Assembly (NCBI GenBank): GCA_009783865.1
Contig: WRCR01000086.1
Span: 1-11,455, forward strand
Direction of reading: 5' to 3'
From: Planctomycetaceae bacterium
GTDB lineage: Bacteria; Planctomycetota; Planctomycetia; Pirellulales; Thermoguttaceae
DNA: 11,455 nucleotides
The translations under genes and the position numbers were made by a program. Each line of letters opens with the position of its first letter. Position 1 is the stretch's first letter. This document shows, piece after piece, positions 5,557 through 11,455 of this stretch. The notes beneath the pieces were generated by a model, which ran no database searches, was not told where the DNA came from, and saw nothing but the letters and a program-made list of their open reading frames with translations.

Positions 5557-6963
5557 ATGTTTGCTTTAGCACTTATATTTGTTATTCTTTTTGCGGTATA
5601 CATCGTTATTCACGTTTTTGATGCGAATATCAATAACTGGTTTTGCCGCCGTTATTTTTATCCGCATACTTATGTGAAGGATACGCTGCGGAGACATTTT
5701 GGCAGCATAGAACCGGACGATATGTACATCGTCTCCCGGTCATTTCAAAAGATGATGCAGATTGAACTTTACCGCGAGATTCAAAAGTTTCTTAAAGGCA
5801 AAGTGATAGTCCGCAAAGGTGCAATCGAACTTTATAATGATAATCGGCTCAATGATTGTTTGACGACAAATAACCGCGAGTTTGAAGCAGTGAAGTACAT
5901 TGAACTTGACATCGGCGAAGAGAAGCCGGTGCGCTGTCTCGATAACGTTCTTTATCTTTGGCGCGAAGGTCAAATTCCGATGGCTTTGCTGCTGATAAGT
6001 TCTGGCAGTCCGCCGATGATGCATGTCGATATTGCTGTTCCGAAAAAATATCGTACAGGACCGGAAATCGAACAAATCATGAACCGGCTTGAAAACGCTA
6101 TCAAGGATTGCGAATCATATCGGCATAAAATTATTTCGTTTGAATCCAGAGAACGTTATTCCGACTGTGCGCATGATATAAAGGTACATCGTCTCAGCAG
6201 TGTTTCGCGGGAACAACTGATTTTGCCGGAAAAGACCATCGACCTGCTGGACAGGAATTTGCTTAACTTTGTAGAAAAGCGGCAGCAACTCAAGGAGCGC
6301 GGCTTGTCCGCGAAAAAGGGGATTCTGTTTTACGGACCGCCCGGCACCGGCAAGACGCATACCCTGCATTATGTTATCGGACAACTGAAGAAAGAATACA
6401 CCACGTTTCTTGTTACGGCGGAACAGGTTGCCAATCTCGGAATGTATTGTTCGCTTGCCCGGCTTATTGAACCGGCAATTATCGTTTTGGAAGACGTTGA
6501 CCTGATTGCCCGTGAACGCGGCGCGGCGGCTTGCGAACCGGCGTTGAATAAACTGCTCAACGAAATGGACGGATTGAAAGAAGACGCTGATTTGATTTTC
6601 ATTTTGACTACAAACCGTCCTGACGATTTGGAGGACGCTATCCGCAACAGACCGGGACGCATTGACCAAGCGATTGAATTTCCCAAACCGGACAAAGCGG
6701 GACTTATCAAGTTGGCGCAACTATATTCCAGCGGATTTGAATTATCGGAGGAAGATGCGGCGGCAATCGCTGTCCGCACTGAAGGGGCGAGTGCAGCGTT
6801 TATTAAAGAGTTGCTGCGCCGCTCGGCACAATTCCTGCTGGAACGTGATGAGAAAGCTGTGAAGTTCGAAACCTCCGATTGGAAAAACGCCTTGCGGGAG
6901 ATGTTGACCGGCAGTACTTTCGGTGTTCTTGCAATCGGCGAGGCGGATAAATTTGTGCTGTAA
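5557..6963 (+). CDS. Membrane-anchored AAA ATPase
   Basis: The 468-residue product has one N-terminal transmembrane helix (about 1-20), an unrecognised domain of about 200 residues, and a complete AAA module. Visible motifs are Walker A GPPGTGKT (260-267), Walker B IIVLEDVD (308-315, with Glu312-Asp313, as in BCS1-type rather than FtsH-type DE), sensor 1 TTNRPD (Asn353), and Arg fingers in NRPGRID (Arg365, Arg368). No FtsH-like HExxH protease follows, so it is a remodeller or chaperone, not a protease. The block around ILPEKTIDLLDRN through YGPPGTGKTHTL recalls a conserved but uncharacterised bacterial AAA family (recollection). The module probably faces the cytoplasm as a hexamer. It is probably cotranscribed with the methyltransferase gene; no Shine-Dalgarno site is seen. 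Substrate unknown. Confidence 0.85.
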   Translation: MFALALIFVILFAVYIVIHVFDANINNWFCRRYFYPHTYVKDTLRRHFGSIEPDDMYIVSRSFQKMMQIELYREIQKFLKGKVIVRKGAIELYNDNRLNDCLTTNNREFEAVKYIELDIGEEKPVRCLDNVLYLWREGQIPMALLLISSGSPPMMHVDIAVPKKYRTGPEIEQIMNRLENAIKDCESYRHKIISFESRERYSDCAHDIKVHRLSSVSREQLILPEKTIDLLDRNLLNFVEKRQQLKERGLSAKKGILFYGPPGTGKTHTLHYVIGQLKKEYTTFLVTAEQVANLGMYCSLARLIEPAIIVLEDVDLIARERGAAACEPALNKLLNEMDGLKEDADLIFILTTNRPDDLEDAIRNRPGRIDQAIEFPKPDKAGLIKLAQLYSSGFELSEEDAAAIAVRTEGASAAFIKELLRRSAQFLLERDEKAVKFETSDWKNALREMLTGSTFGVLAIGEADKFVL

Positions 6964-6993
6964 TATGAACCGTCCGATTGCGGAAAACATTAA

Positions 6994-7046
6994 GAGCGGC
7001 TCAAAACCGGCGGGCGTATGCCCCGCACATAATATGCCAGCCGCTC
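6994..7046. terminator. Nested inverted repeat between convergent genes
   Basis: GAGCGGCT (6994-7001) and AGCCGCTC (7039-7046) form a perfect 8-bp outer stem. Inside it GCGGG and CCCGC form a second short hairpin. It lies between the stops of the AAA ATPase (plus) and MFS (minus) genes, the place for a shared transcription end. Neither side has a clear U tract, so it may be a 3' protective structure rather than a true intrinsic terminator. Confidence 0.4.
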
Positions 7047-7055
7047 GTAAACGTA

Positions 7056-8312
7056 CTACCGCAGCAGTTTCCGGTTGGGCTTTATCAGCAGCACCAGCAC
7101 TACCGCGGCGGCGCAAAGTCCGGCAAAAACAGCGAAAATGAGATTATTAGGCAAAGCAGCATCACGCATTATGCCGACACCCCAATCGCCGAAACCGCCG
7201 CAACTGATTCCGACAAAATTCATAATGCCGTAGCCGGTAGCACGCAATTCGGGACGCGCAATCTGACAAAGAATCGGCATGCTGTTGCAATCGAAAAAGC
7301 CCCAGCCGAGACCGAAAAGCATCAGGAAAGCAACCGTCGCAAGCAGTGTACCGGCATTGCCTACACCGAAGAGCGCGGGGATAATACAGCACACACCAAT
7401 GGCACTGATATAAATGCGTCCCCGTTCATTGCGGCGCATCCAAGTGTCGGCAAGATAGCCGCCGATTATGACACCGAAGATAGCGGCAATGTTCGTATAA
7501 AGCGTTGCCGCAACACCGGCGTGTCCCTGACCGATGTCAAACTGCTCCTTCAAGATAGTCGGCATCCAGTCCTTCACTACCCAGCCCGCTATGCCCGGTA
7601 CCGTGAAATAAACGACAAGCATAATGAAATAGATGTTTCCGAACAATTCGGCAAAGGCACGCAGCGGACTGATTTTTTCCGTCTGCGCTGTTATAGCAGA
7701 TGTCTTCGACGCATTTTTCAGCAGGAAAAACAGCGGTATTGCATAACACATTCCGACAATACCGGCAAAGTCGAAAGTCCAACGCCAGCCGAGCGAGGGT
7801 GCTTCCGCCGCATAACCGCTGAAGCCGCCGATGATGATACCGATGTAAAGTGCTAATTGGTGTATGCCGACAGCACGGGAACGAGTTGGTCCCGTGTGAT
7901 AATCCGTAATCAACGCCAGACCAGCCGGAATGTAAAACGCTTCACTTATTCCCATGATAGCACGAGTCCAAAGAAGTTGGTCGTAGGTTTGAGCGTGTCC
8001 GGTTGCCCACGTCACTGTAGACCACGCAAACAAACTACCCACGATGACATGTTTCTTGCTGAATCTATCCGCAATATAACCGCCGAGCGGACTTAAAATT
8101 GCGTAAGTCCATTTGAACACCGCTGGAAGCAATCCCCATTTTGCTTCGCTGTTTAGGTCAAGTATGTCGCCCATGATTGAGTACTTCATTGCCGCCATCA
8201 TCTGTCTGTCCATGTAATTGAGCAGAACGACTGGTGCCAGCAGTATAAGGAGCCACCAGGCATAGCGTGAAACGGTTGTCAACGTATCGGAAACGGGCGG
8301 GTCTGGTCTCAT
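7056..8312 (-). CDS. MFS transporter, probable ACS-type organic anion:H+ symporter
   Basis: The protein is an inner-membrane transporter of the major facilitator superfamily with about 12 helices. I start at the ATG at 8310-8312 (418 residues); a longer reading from 8387 overlaps the propeller gene by 56 bases and adds only a hydrophilic antisense-like tail. Seen: LNYMDRQ in helix 1 (Asp35-Arg36), the motif GGYIADRFSKK between helices 2 and 3 (77-87), WTRAIMGISEA (Arg117, Glu124) in helix 4, GWRWTF (175-180), and a second GGYLADTW in the C-terminal half. Asp, Arg, Arg and Glu sit where E. coli DgoT has Asp46, Arg47, Arg126 and Glu133, used for proton coupling and carboxylate binding. So a sugar acid or other organic anion is a likely substrate (inference). 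It starts 19 bases after the propeller gene with no ribosome binding site. Confidence 0.85.
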   Translation of the reverse strand: MRPDPPVSDTLTTVSRYAWWLLILLAPVVLLNYMDRQMMAAMKYSIMGDILDLNSEAKWGLLPAVFKWTYAILSPLGGYIADRFSKKHVIVGSLFAWSTVTWATGHAQTYDQLLWTRAIMGISEAFYIPAGLALITDYHTGPTRSRAVGIHQLALYIGIIIGGFSGYAAEAPSLGWRWTFDFAGIVGMCYAIPLFFLLKNASKTSAITAQTEKISPLRAFAELFGNIYFIMLVVYFTVPGIAGWVVKDWMPTILKEQFDIGQGHAGVAATLYTNIAAIFGVIIGGYLADTWMRRNERGRIYISAIGVCCIIPALFGVGNAGTLLATVAFLMLFGLGWGFFDCNSMPILCQIARPELRATGYGIMNFVGISCGGFGDWGVGIMRDAALPNNLIFAVFAGLCAAAVVLVLLIKPNRKLLR

Positions 8313-8331
8313 GGCAAAATTGATAGTATGA

Positions 8332-10731
8332 TTATTTCGTTTTGAAAAGGAGCAAGCCGCCCGTCCAGTTGGTCTGCGGCAGTTCAAGCGTTTCGCCCTT
8401 CTTCATCGGACGTTTGAACAGCGACATTTGTGTCTTTCCTCCGTCACTGTACCGGAAAACGTTGGAAGCAACTTTTTCCCAACCGATGGTCTGCGTAAAG
8501 CCCCGGTCATTATCCATCGCAACGACGTGAATAACCGTATCTTCTTTGGCGGTGACGGTCACGGAAGCCGCTTCGCCGCCATGTGTTCGGAGAAACTCGA
8601 AGCCGGACCATTCCGCAGGAACTTCAAGCCAAACGTAATTCCGATTGGCAAACGCTTTGCCGTCTTTTTTCATGGTATCGAGTTCTGTATGAACTGCTTT
8701 GACGGCGATAGAAGCATTTCCCGTTTCAAAACGTTTCTTGGCTGCTTCCTTTTGCTCTTGAATACGCTGTGCTGTAAGCATATGCTCCAGTCCGGTATTC
8801 CGCTTGTAATAGAAATATCCGTCTTCTGCACCAATCAAGGGGTCGGGAATTTTATCACCGTTAAAGTCAACCCACGTTGGACTCGTGCTGTGTCCTGAAA
8901 TCGGACGACTATCAACATTGCCGAGGTTCTTGAAAATCCAAGTGCCGTCCTTCGTTCCAACCTGCCGCCATAATTCGGCATTTACGCTGTTGACAAGGAA
9001 ATCCGTCTTGCCGTCACCGTCGTAATCAACGACACTGATTTTTCGCCTGCCGCTTCCTCCGGCAATTCTGCTGTTCAAACGTATGGGGTTACCTTTCTCA
9101 TCGACAAACACCCGCTTCGGCGGCAGTAGAATCAAAGAACCGTCCGCTTGCTTCTTTCGTTCATAAAAACAGAAATAACCTTCGTGGTCGAGCATCAATA
9201 AGTCCATCAGTCCGTCGCGGTTCCAATCAAACATCACCGGCGTGGTTCTCCATTGCGTCAGTAATGCTTTTCCTTCGGGCTTCAGCCAGCCGTATGAAAG
9301 CCGCGGCTGTTCGCCTTCCCATTCAACTTCGACAGGTTGCGGTGCCGCAAGTTTTGGAGCGGTCTTCGTGCCGACGTTTTTGAACCAGACGACTTTACCC
9401 CAAATAGAGTTTGCCATGATGTCCAACAATCCGTCGCCGTCCCAATCGGCAACAGTCAAAGTCGTGTATCCCCATTTTGCTTCGCAGGGACCTTGTATTG
9501 AACCTTTTTTACCGGCAAGAAAAATGTCACGAATCGGTTTGCCGTCAACTTCCAGATATTTCGGAGCAGCCCACTTCGGATGTTCGACACCGGGTCCGCT
9601 CAAGTTTTCATAGAACACGATGTATCCGGCAGTGTTGCCGCTGATGATGTCCCAGGCACCGTCACCGTTCCAATCAACACAGCAGGGCGTTGCAAGCGCG
9701 CCGCATTTCACTTCGTCGGCTTCCTGTTGAAAGTACTTCGGTTCGAGAAACACAGGCACGCCGTCTTTGAATTTTCCGGTGTTTTCAATGAGAGCAATCC
9801 GCCCGTCTTCGTCTCCGCAGATTAAATCGTAAAAGCCGTTGCCCGTCCAATCAAAGGCAACCGGCGTTACCATTTGCAAGTCCATGACCAGCGGTCGACC
9901 GTCTTCATGTTTTATCTGAACGCCTTTCGCCCATTTCGGTTCTGTTCGGGTTCCTATGTTTTGAAAGTACGTGAAACAGTCCCGAAATTCGCCGCAAATG
10001 ATGTCCAAGTCGCCGTCGCCGTCCCAATCGACCATGTTCGGACAGGGCCAACCGAAGGTTTCGAGATTATTGCCGTCAACATCATTCAAAAGAAACGGCG
10101 TGTCATACTTGGGCTGCTCATTTGTTCCAATGTTTTTCGCAACATAAAGCAATCCGCGCAGCGGACCGCGGGTCCAGTTGCCTTCCTCGTCAAAGGTGTT
10201 ATCCCAGCCGTAGTCGGTCCAGTCGTCAACTCCAATCAGAATGTCGGTTTTTCCGTCGCCGTCATAATCAACATACTTCCACATATTTCCCCGCAGTTTG
10301 TTCGGATGCGGATTCGGCGGAAGCGGCAAGTCAACGGGATTGTCCACGCCGCTGTTTACAAAGTCGGGATATTCTTTTGCCGGTGAAAGCACACGGGGCT
10401 TGCCGTCAACATAACTGATTTGGACGTTGATGATTCCTTTGCTGATACGTCTTGCTTTTTTGAAGACGGGCATTTTATCTTTCGTGCCGGGATGTTCAAA
10501 AACGTAGGTGCCGTTGTATGGTTTGTCTTCGCAGACGACAACCAAGTCGGTGAAGCCGTCGCCGTTGACATCCATCGGAATGGGCCACGCCCAGAGTCCG
10601 ACACCGAGGTCGACGACCAATCCCGGATTATTGTATTTAAGACGTTCTAATTGCTGCGGAGCAGTTTGAGCCGACAGCGGTACTGCGGCAAAGACGAAAA
10701 ACAACAGCGAAAGTACAAACGAATGTTTCAT
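8332..10731 (-). CDS. Secreted FG-GAP/VCBS beta-propeller protein with nine Ca-binding loops
   Basis: The 799-residue product has a signal peptide (hydrophobic 5-19, cleavage near SAQ at 20-22) and is exported. Nine calcium-type loops of the form D-x-[DN]-G-[DN]-G-x-x-D begin at about residues 54, 155, 235, 294, 353, 429, 502, 569 and 622. They are 53-101 residues apart, as in FG-GAP/VCBS beta-propellers. The seventh (DWNRDG) and ninth (DFNGDK) deviate. Residues about 655-799 form a separate C-terminal domain after a Lys/Glu-rich stretch; it looks beta-rich and I do not recognise it. No catalytic motif is seen; relatives include carbohydrate-binding and lyase propellers, so ligand binding is likelier than catalysis. 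GGAG six bases upstream and a promoter support the start. It is cotranscribed with the MFS gene. Confidence 0.88.
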   Translation of the reverse strand: MKHSFVLSLLFFVFAAVPLSAQTAPQQLERLKYNNPGLVVDLGVGLWAWPIPMDVNGDGFTDLVVVCEDKPYNGTYVFEHPGTKDKMPVFKKARRISKGIINVQISYVDGKPRVLSPAKEYPDFVNSGVDNPVDLPLPPNPHPNKLRGNMWKYVDYDGDGKTDILIGVDDWTDYGWDNTFDEEGNWTRGPLRGLLYVAKNIGTNEQPKYDTPFLLNDVDGNNLETFGWPCPNMVDWDGDGDLDIICGEFRDCFTYFQNIGTRTEPKWAKGVQIKHEDGRPLVMDLQMVTPVAFDWTGNGFYDLICGDEDGRIALIENTGKFKDGVPVFLEPKYFQQEADEVKCGALATPCCVDWNGDGAWDIISGNTAGYIVFYENLSGPGVEHPKWAAPKYLEVDGKPIRDIFLAGKKGSIQGPCEAKWGYTTLTVADWDGDGLLDIMANSIWGKVVWFKNVGTKTAPKLAAPQPVEVEWEGEQPRLSYGWLKPEGKALLTQWRTTPVMFDWNRDGLMDLLMLDHEGYFCFYERKKQADGSLILLPPKRVFVDEKGNPIRLNSRIAGGSGRRKISVVDYDGDGKTDFLVNSVNAELWRQVGTKDGTWIFKNLGNVDSRPISGHSTSPTWVDFNGDKIPDPLIGAEDGYFYYKRNTGLEHMLTAQRIQEQKEAAKKRFETGNASIAVKAVHTELDTMKKDGKAFANRNYVWLEVPAEWSGFEFLRTHGGEAASVTVTAKEDTVIHVVAMDNDRGFTQTIGWEKVASNVFRYSDGGKTQMSLFKRPMKKGETLELPQTNWTGGLLLFKTK

Positions 10732-10767
10732 AATTTTCTCCGGTTAACGGTTGACAAATATGCGATG

Positions 10768-10795
10768 ATTTTAAGTTGTTCACATTTTACTTCAA
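10768..10795 (-). promoter_or_regulatory. Probable promoter of the propeller-transporter operon
   Basis: On the minus strand TTGAAG (10790-10795) and TAAAAT (10768-10773) are separated by 16 bases. The leader to the ATG at 10731 would be about 30 bases and contains GGAG (10738-10741). A TATAAT farther upstream (10833-10838) lacks a matching -35 on either strand. Confidence 0.45.
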
Positions 10796-10909
10796 TACTG
10801 CTTACTTCACACAGCGGTACCCTAAAAATCATTATAATCGTCAAAAGCAGTTAATAAAATACAACCCTTTCAAAAGATAACGAAATCTGGTAAATTCTAA
10901 CGGCGACGT

Positions 10910-10937
10910 TTTACGATAACCGATGACAGAATATATT
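10910..10937 (+). promoter_or_regulatory. Possible promoter of the LTxxQ protein gene
   Basis: TTTACG (10910-10915, four of six) and TATATT (10932-10937, five of six) are 16 bases apart. The predicted transcript would start near 10944, exactly where a 9-bp hairpin begins. Moderate hexamers, so the assignment is tentative. Confidence 0.4.
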
Positions 10938-10943
10938 CCCTAT

Positions 10944-10978
10944 TTCCGCCGTTTTACCATTGAGGGTTGACGGCGGAA
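10944..10978 (+). promoter_or_regulatory. 5' leader hairpin of the LTxxQ protein gene
   Basis: TTCCGCCGT (10944-10952) and ACGGCGGAA (10970-10978) form a perfect 9-bp stem with a 17-base loop. It lies at the predicted 5' end of the mRNA and 22 bases before the ATG at 11001. It could protect the 5' end or control initiation. The AGGA ribosome binding site (10990-10993) is outside the stem. The DNA could also be an operator. Confidence 0.45.
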
Positions 10979-11000
10979 GAGCGATGAAAAGGATGTTCCA

Positions 11001-11455
11001 ATGTTCACGATGACCAAAAAATCTTTCGCCGTTGCCGCATTGTTCTTCGGAACAGCGGTTTTGTTTGCCGTTGTATCCGCACTTGCTCAAGAAGCACCGG
11101 CTCCCGCACCGGTTCCCGAACCCGCACCTCCGCCGGCGGTAGAATCGCCGCCTGCTCCGGCTTCTGAAACGCCGACACAGTCGGCGGCTCCCGAAACGCC
11201 AGCCGAATCGCCGCCCAAAAGAGTGTACGAATTCAAAAGAAGTTATGACAAACTTCTACATCCGGCTGTCGCGGCAAGAGTAGGATTGAATGACCAACAG
11301 CGCGCCGAAGTTAATCGGCTAATGGCACTGCGTGCCCAAGAAATTGCCAAAACAACCGACGAAGAAAAATGGGCGGAAATTTACGAACAAAGCGAACAGA
11401 AAATTGCCGACATTCTGACACCAGCGCAGAAAGCACTTTTCCCGAAAGTGTTTGA
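11001..11455 (+). CDS. Exported Spy/CpxP-like LTxxQ protein, N-terminal 151 residues (3' end outside window)
   Basis: The gene runs off the window edge, so 151 complete codons are seen. The product has a signal peptide (Lys6-Lys7, hydrophobic 9-28, cleavage probably after ALAQ at 27-30), then a Pro/Ala/Glu-rich linker (31-72), then a charged, helix-forming domain. That domain carries two LTxxQ-like motifs, LNDQQ (96-100) and LTPAQ (139-143), the hallmark of Spy/CpxP-type periplasmic proteins, which act as chaperones or metal and envelope-stress sensors in E. coli. Start: ATG at 11001 has AGGA seven bases upstream; ATG at 11010 is possible. A nine-codon reading from 10984 overlaps this start. 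The gene is divergent from the propeller operon. The family call rests on motifs only. Confidence 0.75.
   Translation, partial: MFTMTKKSFAVAALFFGTAVLFAVVSALAQEAPAPAPVPEPAPPPAVESPPAPASETPTQSAAPETPAESPPKRVYEFKRSYDKLLHPAVAARVGLNDQQRAEVNRLMALRAQEIAKTTDEEKWAEIYEQSEQKIADILTPAQKALFPKVF

Noticed and set aside
5557..6963. FtsH-type protease reading of the AAA protein
   Set aside because: There is a membrane helix and an AAA module, but the Walker B is ED not DE and no HExxH zinc protease domain follows.
6978..7856. Long plus-strand open frame of about 290 codons
   Set aside because: It lies opposite the MFS gene, its product has no helices or motifs, and the minus-strand frame is a clear transporter. 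It is an antisense shadow.
8313..8387. Upstream ATG extending the MFS transporter by 25 residues into the propeller gene
   Set aside because: The extra residues are hydrophilic, overlap the conserved propeller C-terminus in another frame, and lie before the natural MFS N-terminus. The ATG at 8312 gives the family-typical start.
10833..10838. Perfect TATAAT in the gap before the LTxxQ gene
   Set aside because: It is near-palindromic and AT-rich, with no fitting -35 at 16-18 bases on either strand and about 165 bases from the nearest start.

Overview
This looks like a chromosomal stretch from a bacterium of the Planctomycetes or the wider PVC group. That is an inference from gene content: a secreted FG-GAP/VCBS beta-propeller, a Tat-exported deacetylase-like protein, Pro/Ala-rich exported LTxxQ proteins, a standalone homocysteine methyltransferase, a tRNA without encoded CCA, and many starts without Shine-Dalgarno sites. 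GC content is moderate. No mobile element, phage gene, CRISPR array or toxin module is visible. Nine protein genes and one tRNA gene are supported; two of the protein genes run off the window edges.

Layout. 1-666 (minus): the N-terminal half of a CNT/NupC-type nucleoside permease. 877-1784 (plus): a compact rpsL-rpsG ribosomal operon behind a clear sigma70-type promoter; fusA and tuf do not follow. 1864-1947 (minus): tRNA-Leu(UAA), separated from rpsG by a hairpin that can terminate both sides. 2006-3037 (minus): a secreted or membrane-anchored protein with a long Pro/Ser/Thr-rich linker, one late transmembrane helix and a Tyr-rich tail. 3158-4387 (minus): a Tat-signal protein resembling polysaccharide deacetylases. 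4624-6963 (plus): a homocysteine S-methyltransferase-domain protein and a membrane-anchored AAA ATPase. 7056-10731 (minus): a two-gene unit of a nine-loop VCBS beta-propeller protein and an MFS organic-anion-type transporter. 11001-end (plus): the start of an exported LTxxQ (Spy/CpxP-like) protein with a hairpin at its predicted 5' mRNA end.

How the genes fit together. The strongest functional unit is propeller plus transporter: 19 bases apart on the same strand, with a promoter and good ribosome binding site only before the first. It may be a surface binding and import pair for an acidic sugar or organic acid (inference). The methyltransferase and AAA ATPase are 39 bases apart and probably cotranscribed, but no shared pathway is evident. 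The ribosomal genes are housekeeping.

The most notable details are small-scale. S12 naturally carries Arg at position 88, the substitution known for streptomycin resistance elsewhere. The nucleoside permease has GNES where the family has GQxE. Two RNA hairpins sit at expression-controlling positions. Two intergenic regions share a 12-bp word next to a hairpin. All four genes with signal peptides have Shine-Dalgarno sites while the others lack them. No convincing new multi-gene system was found.
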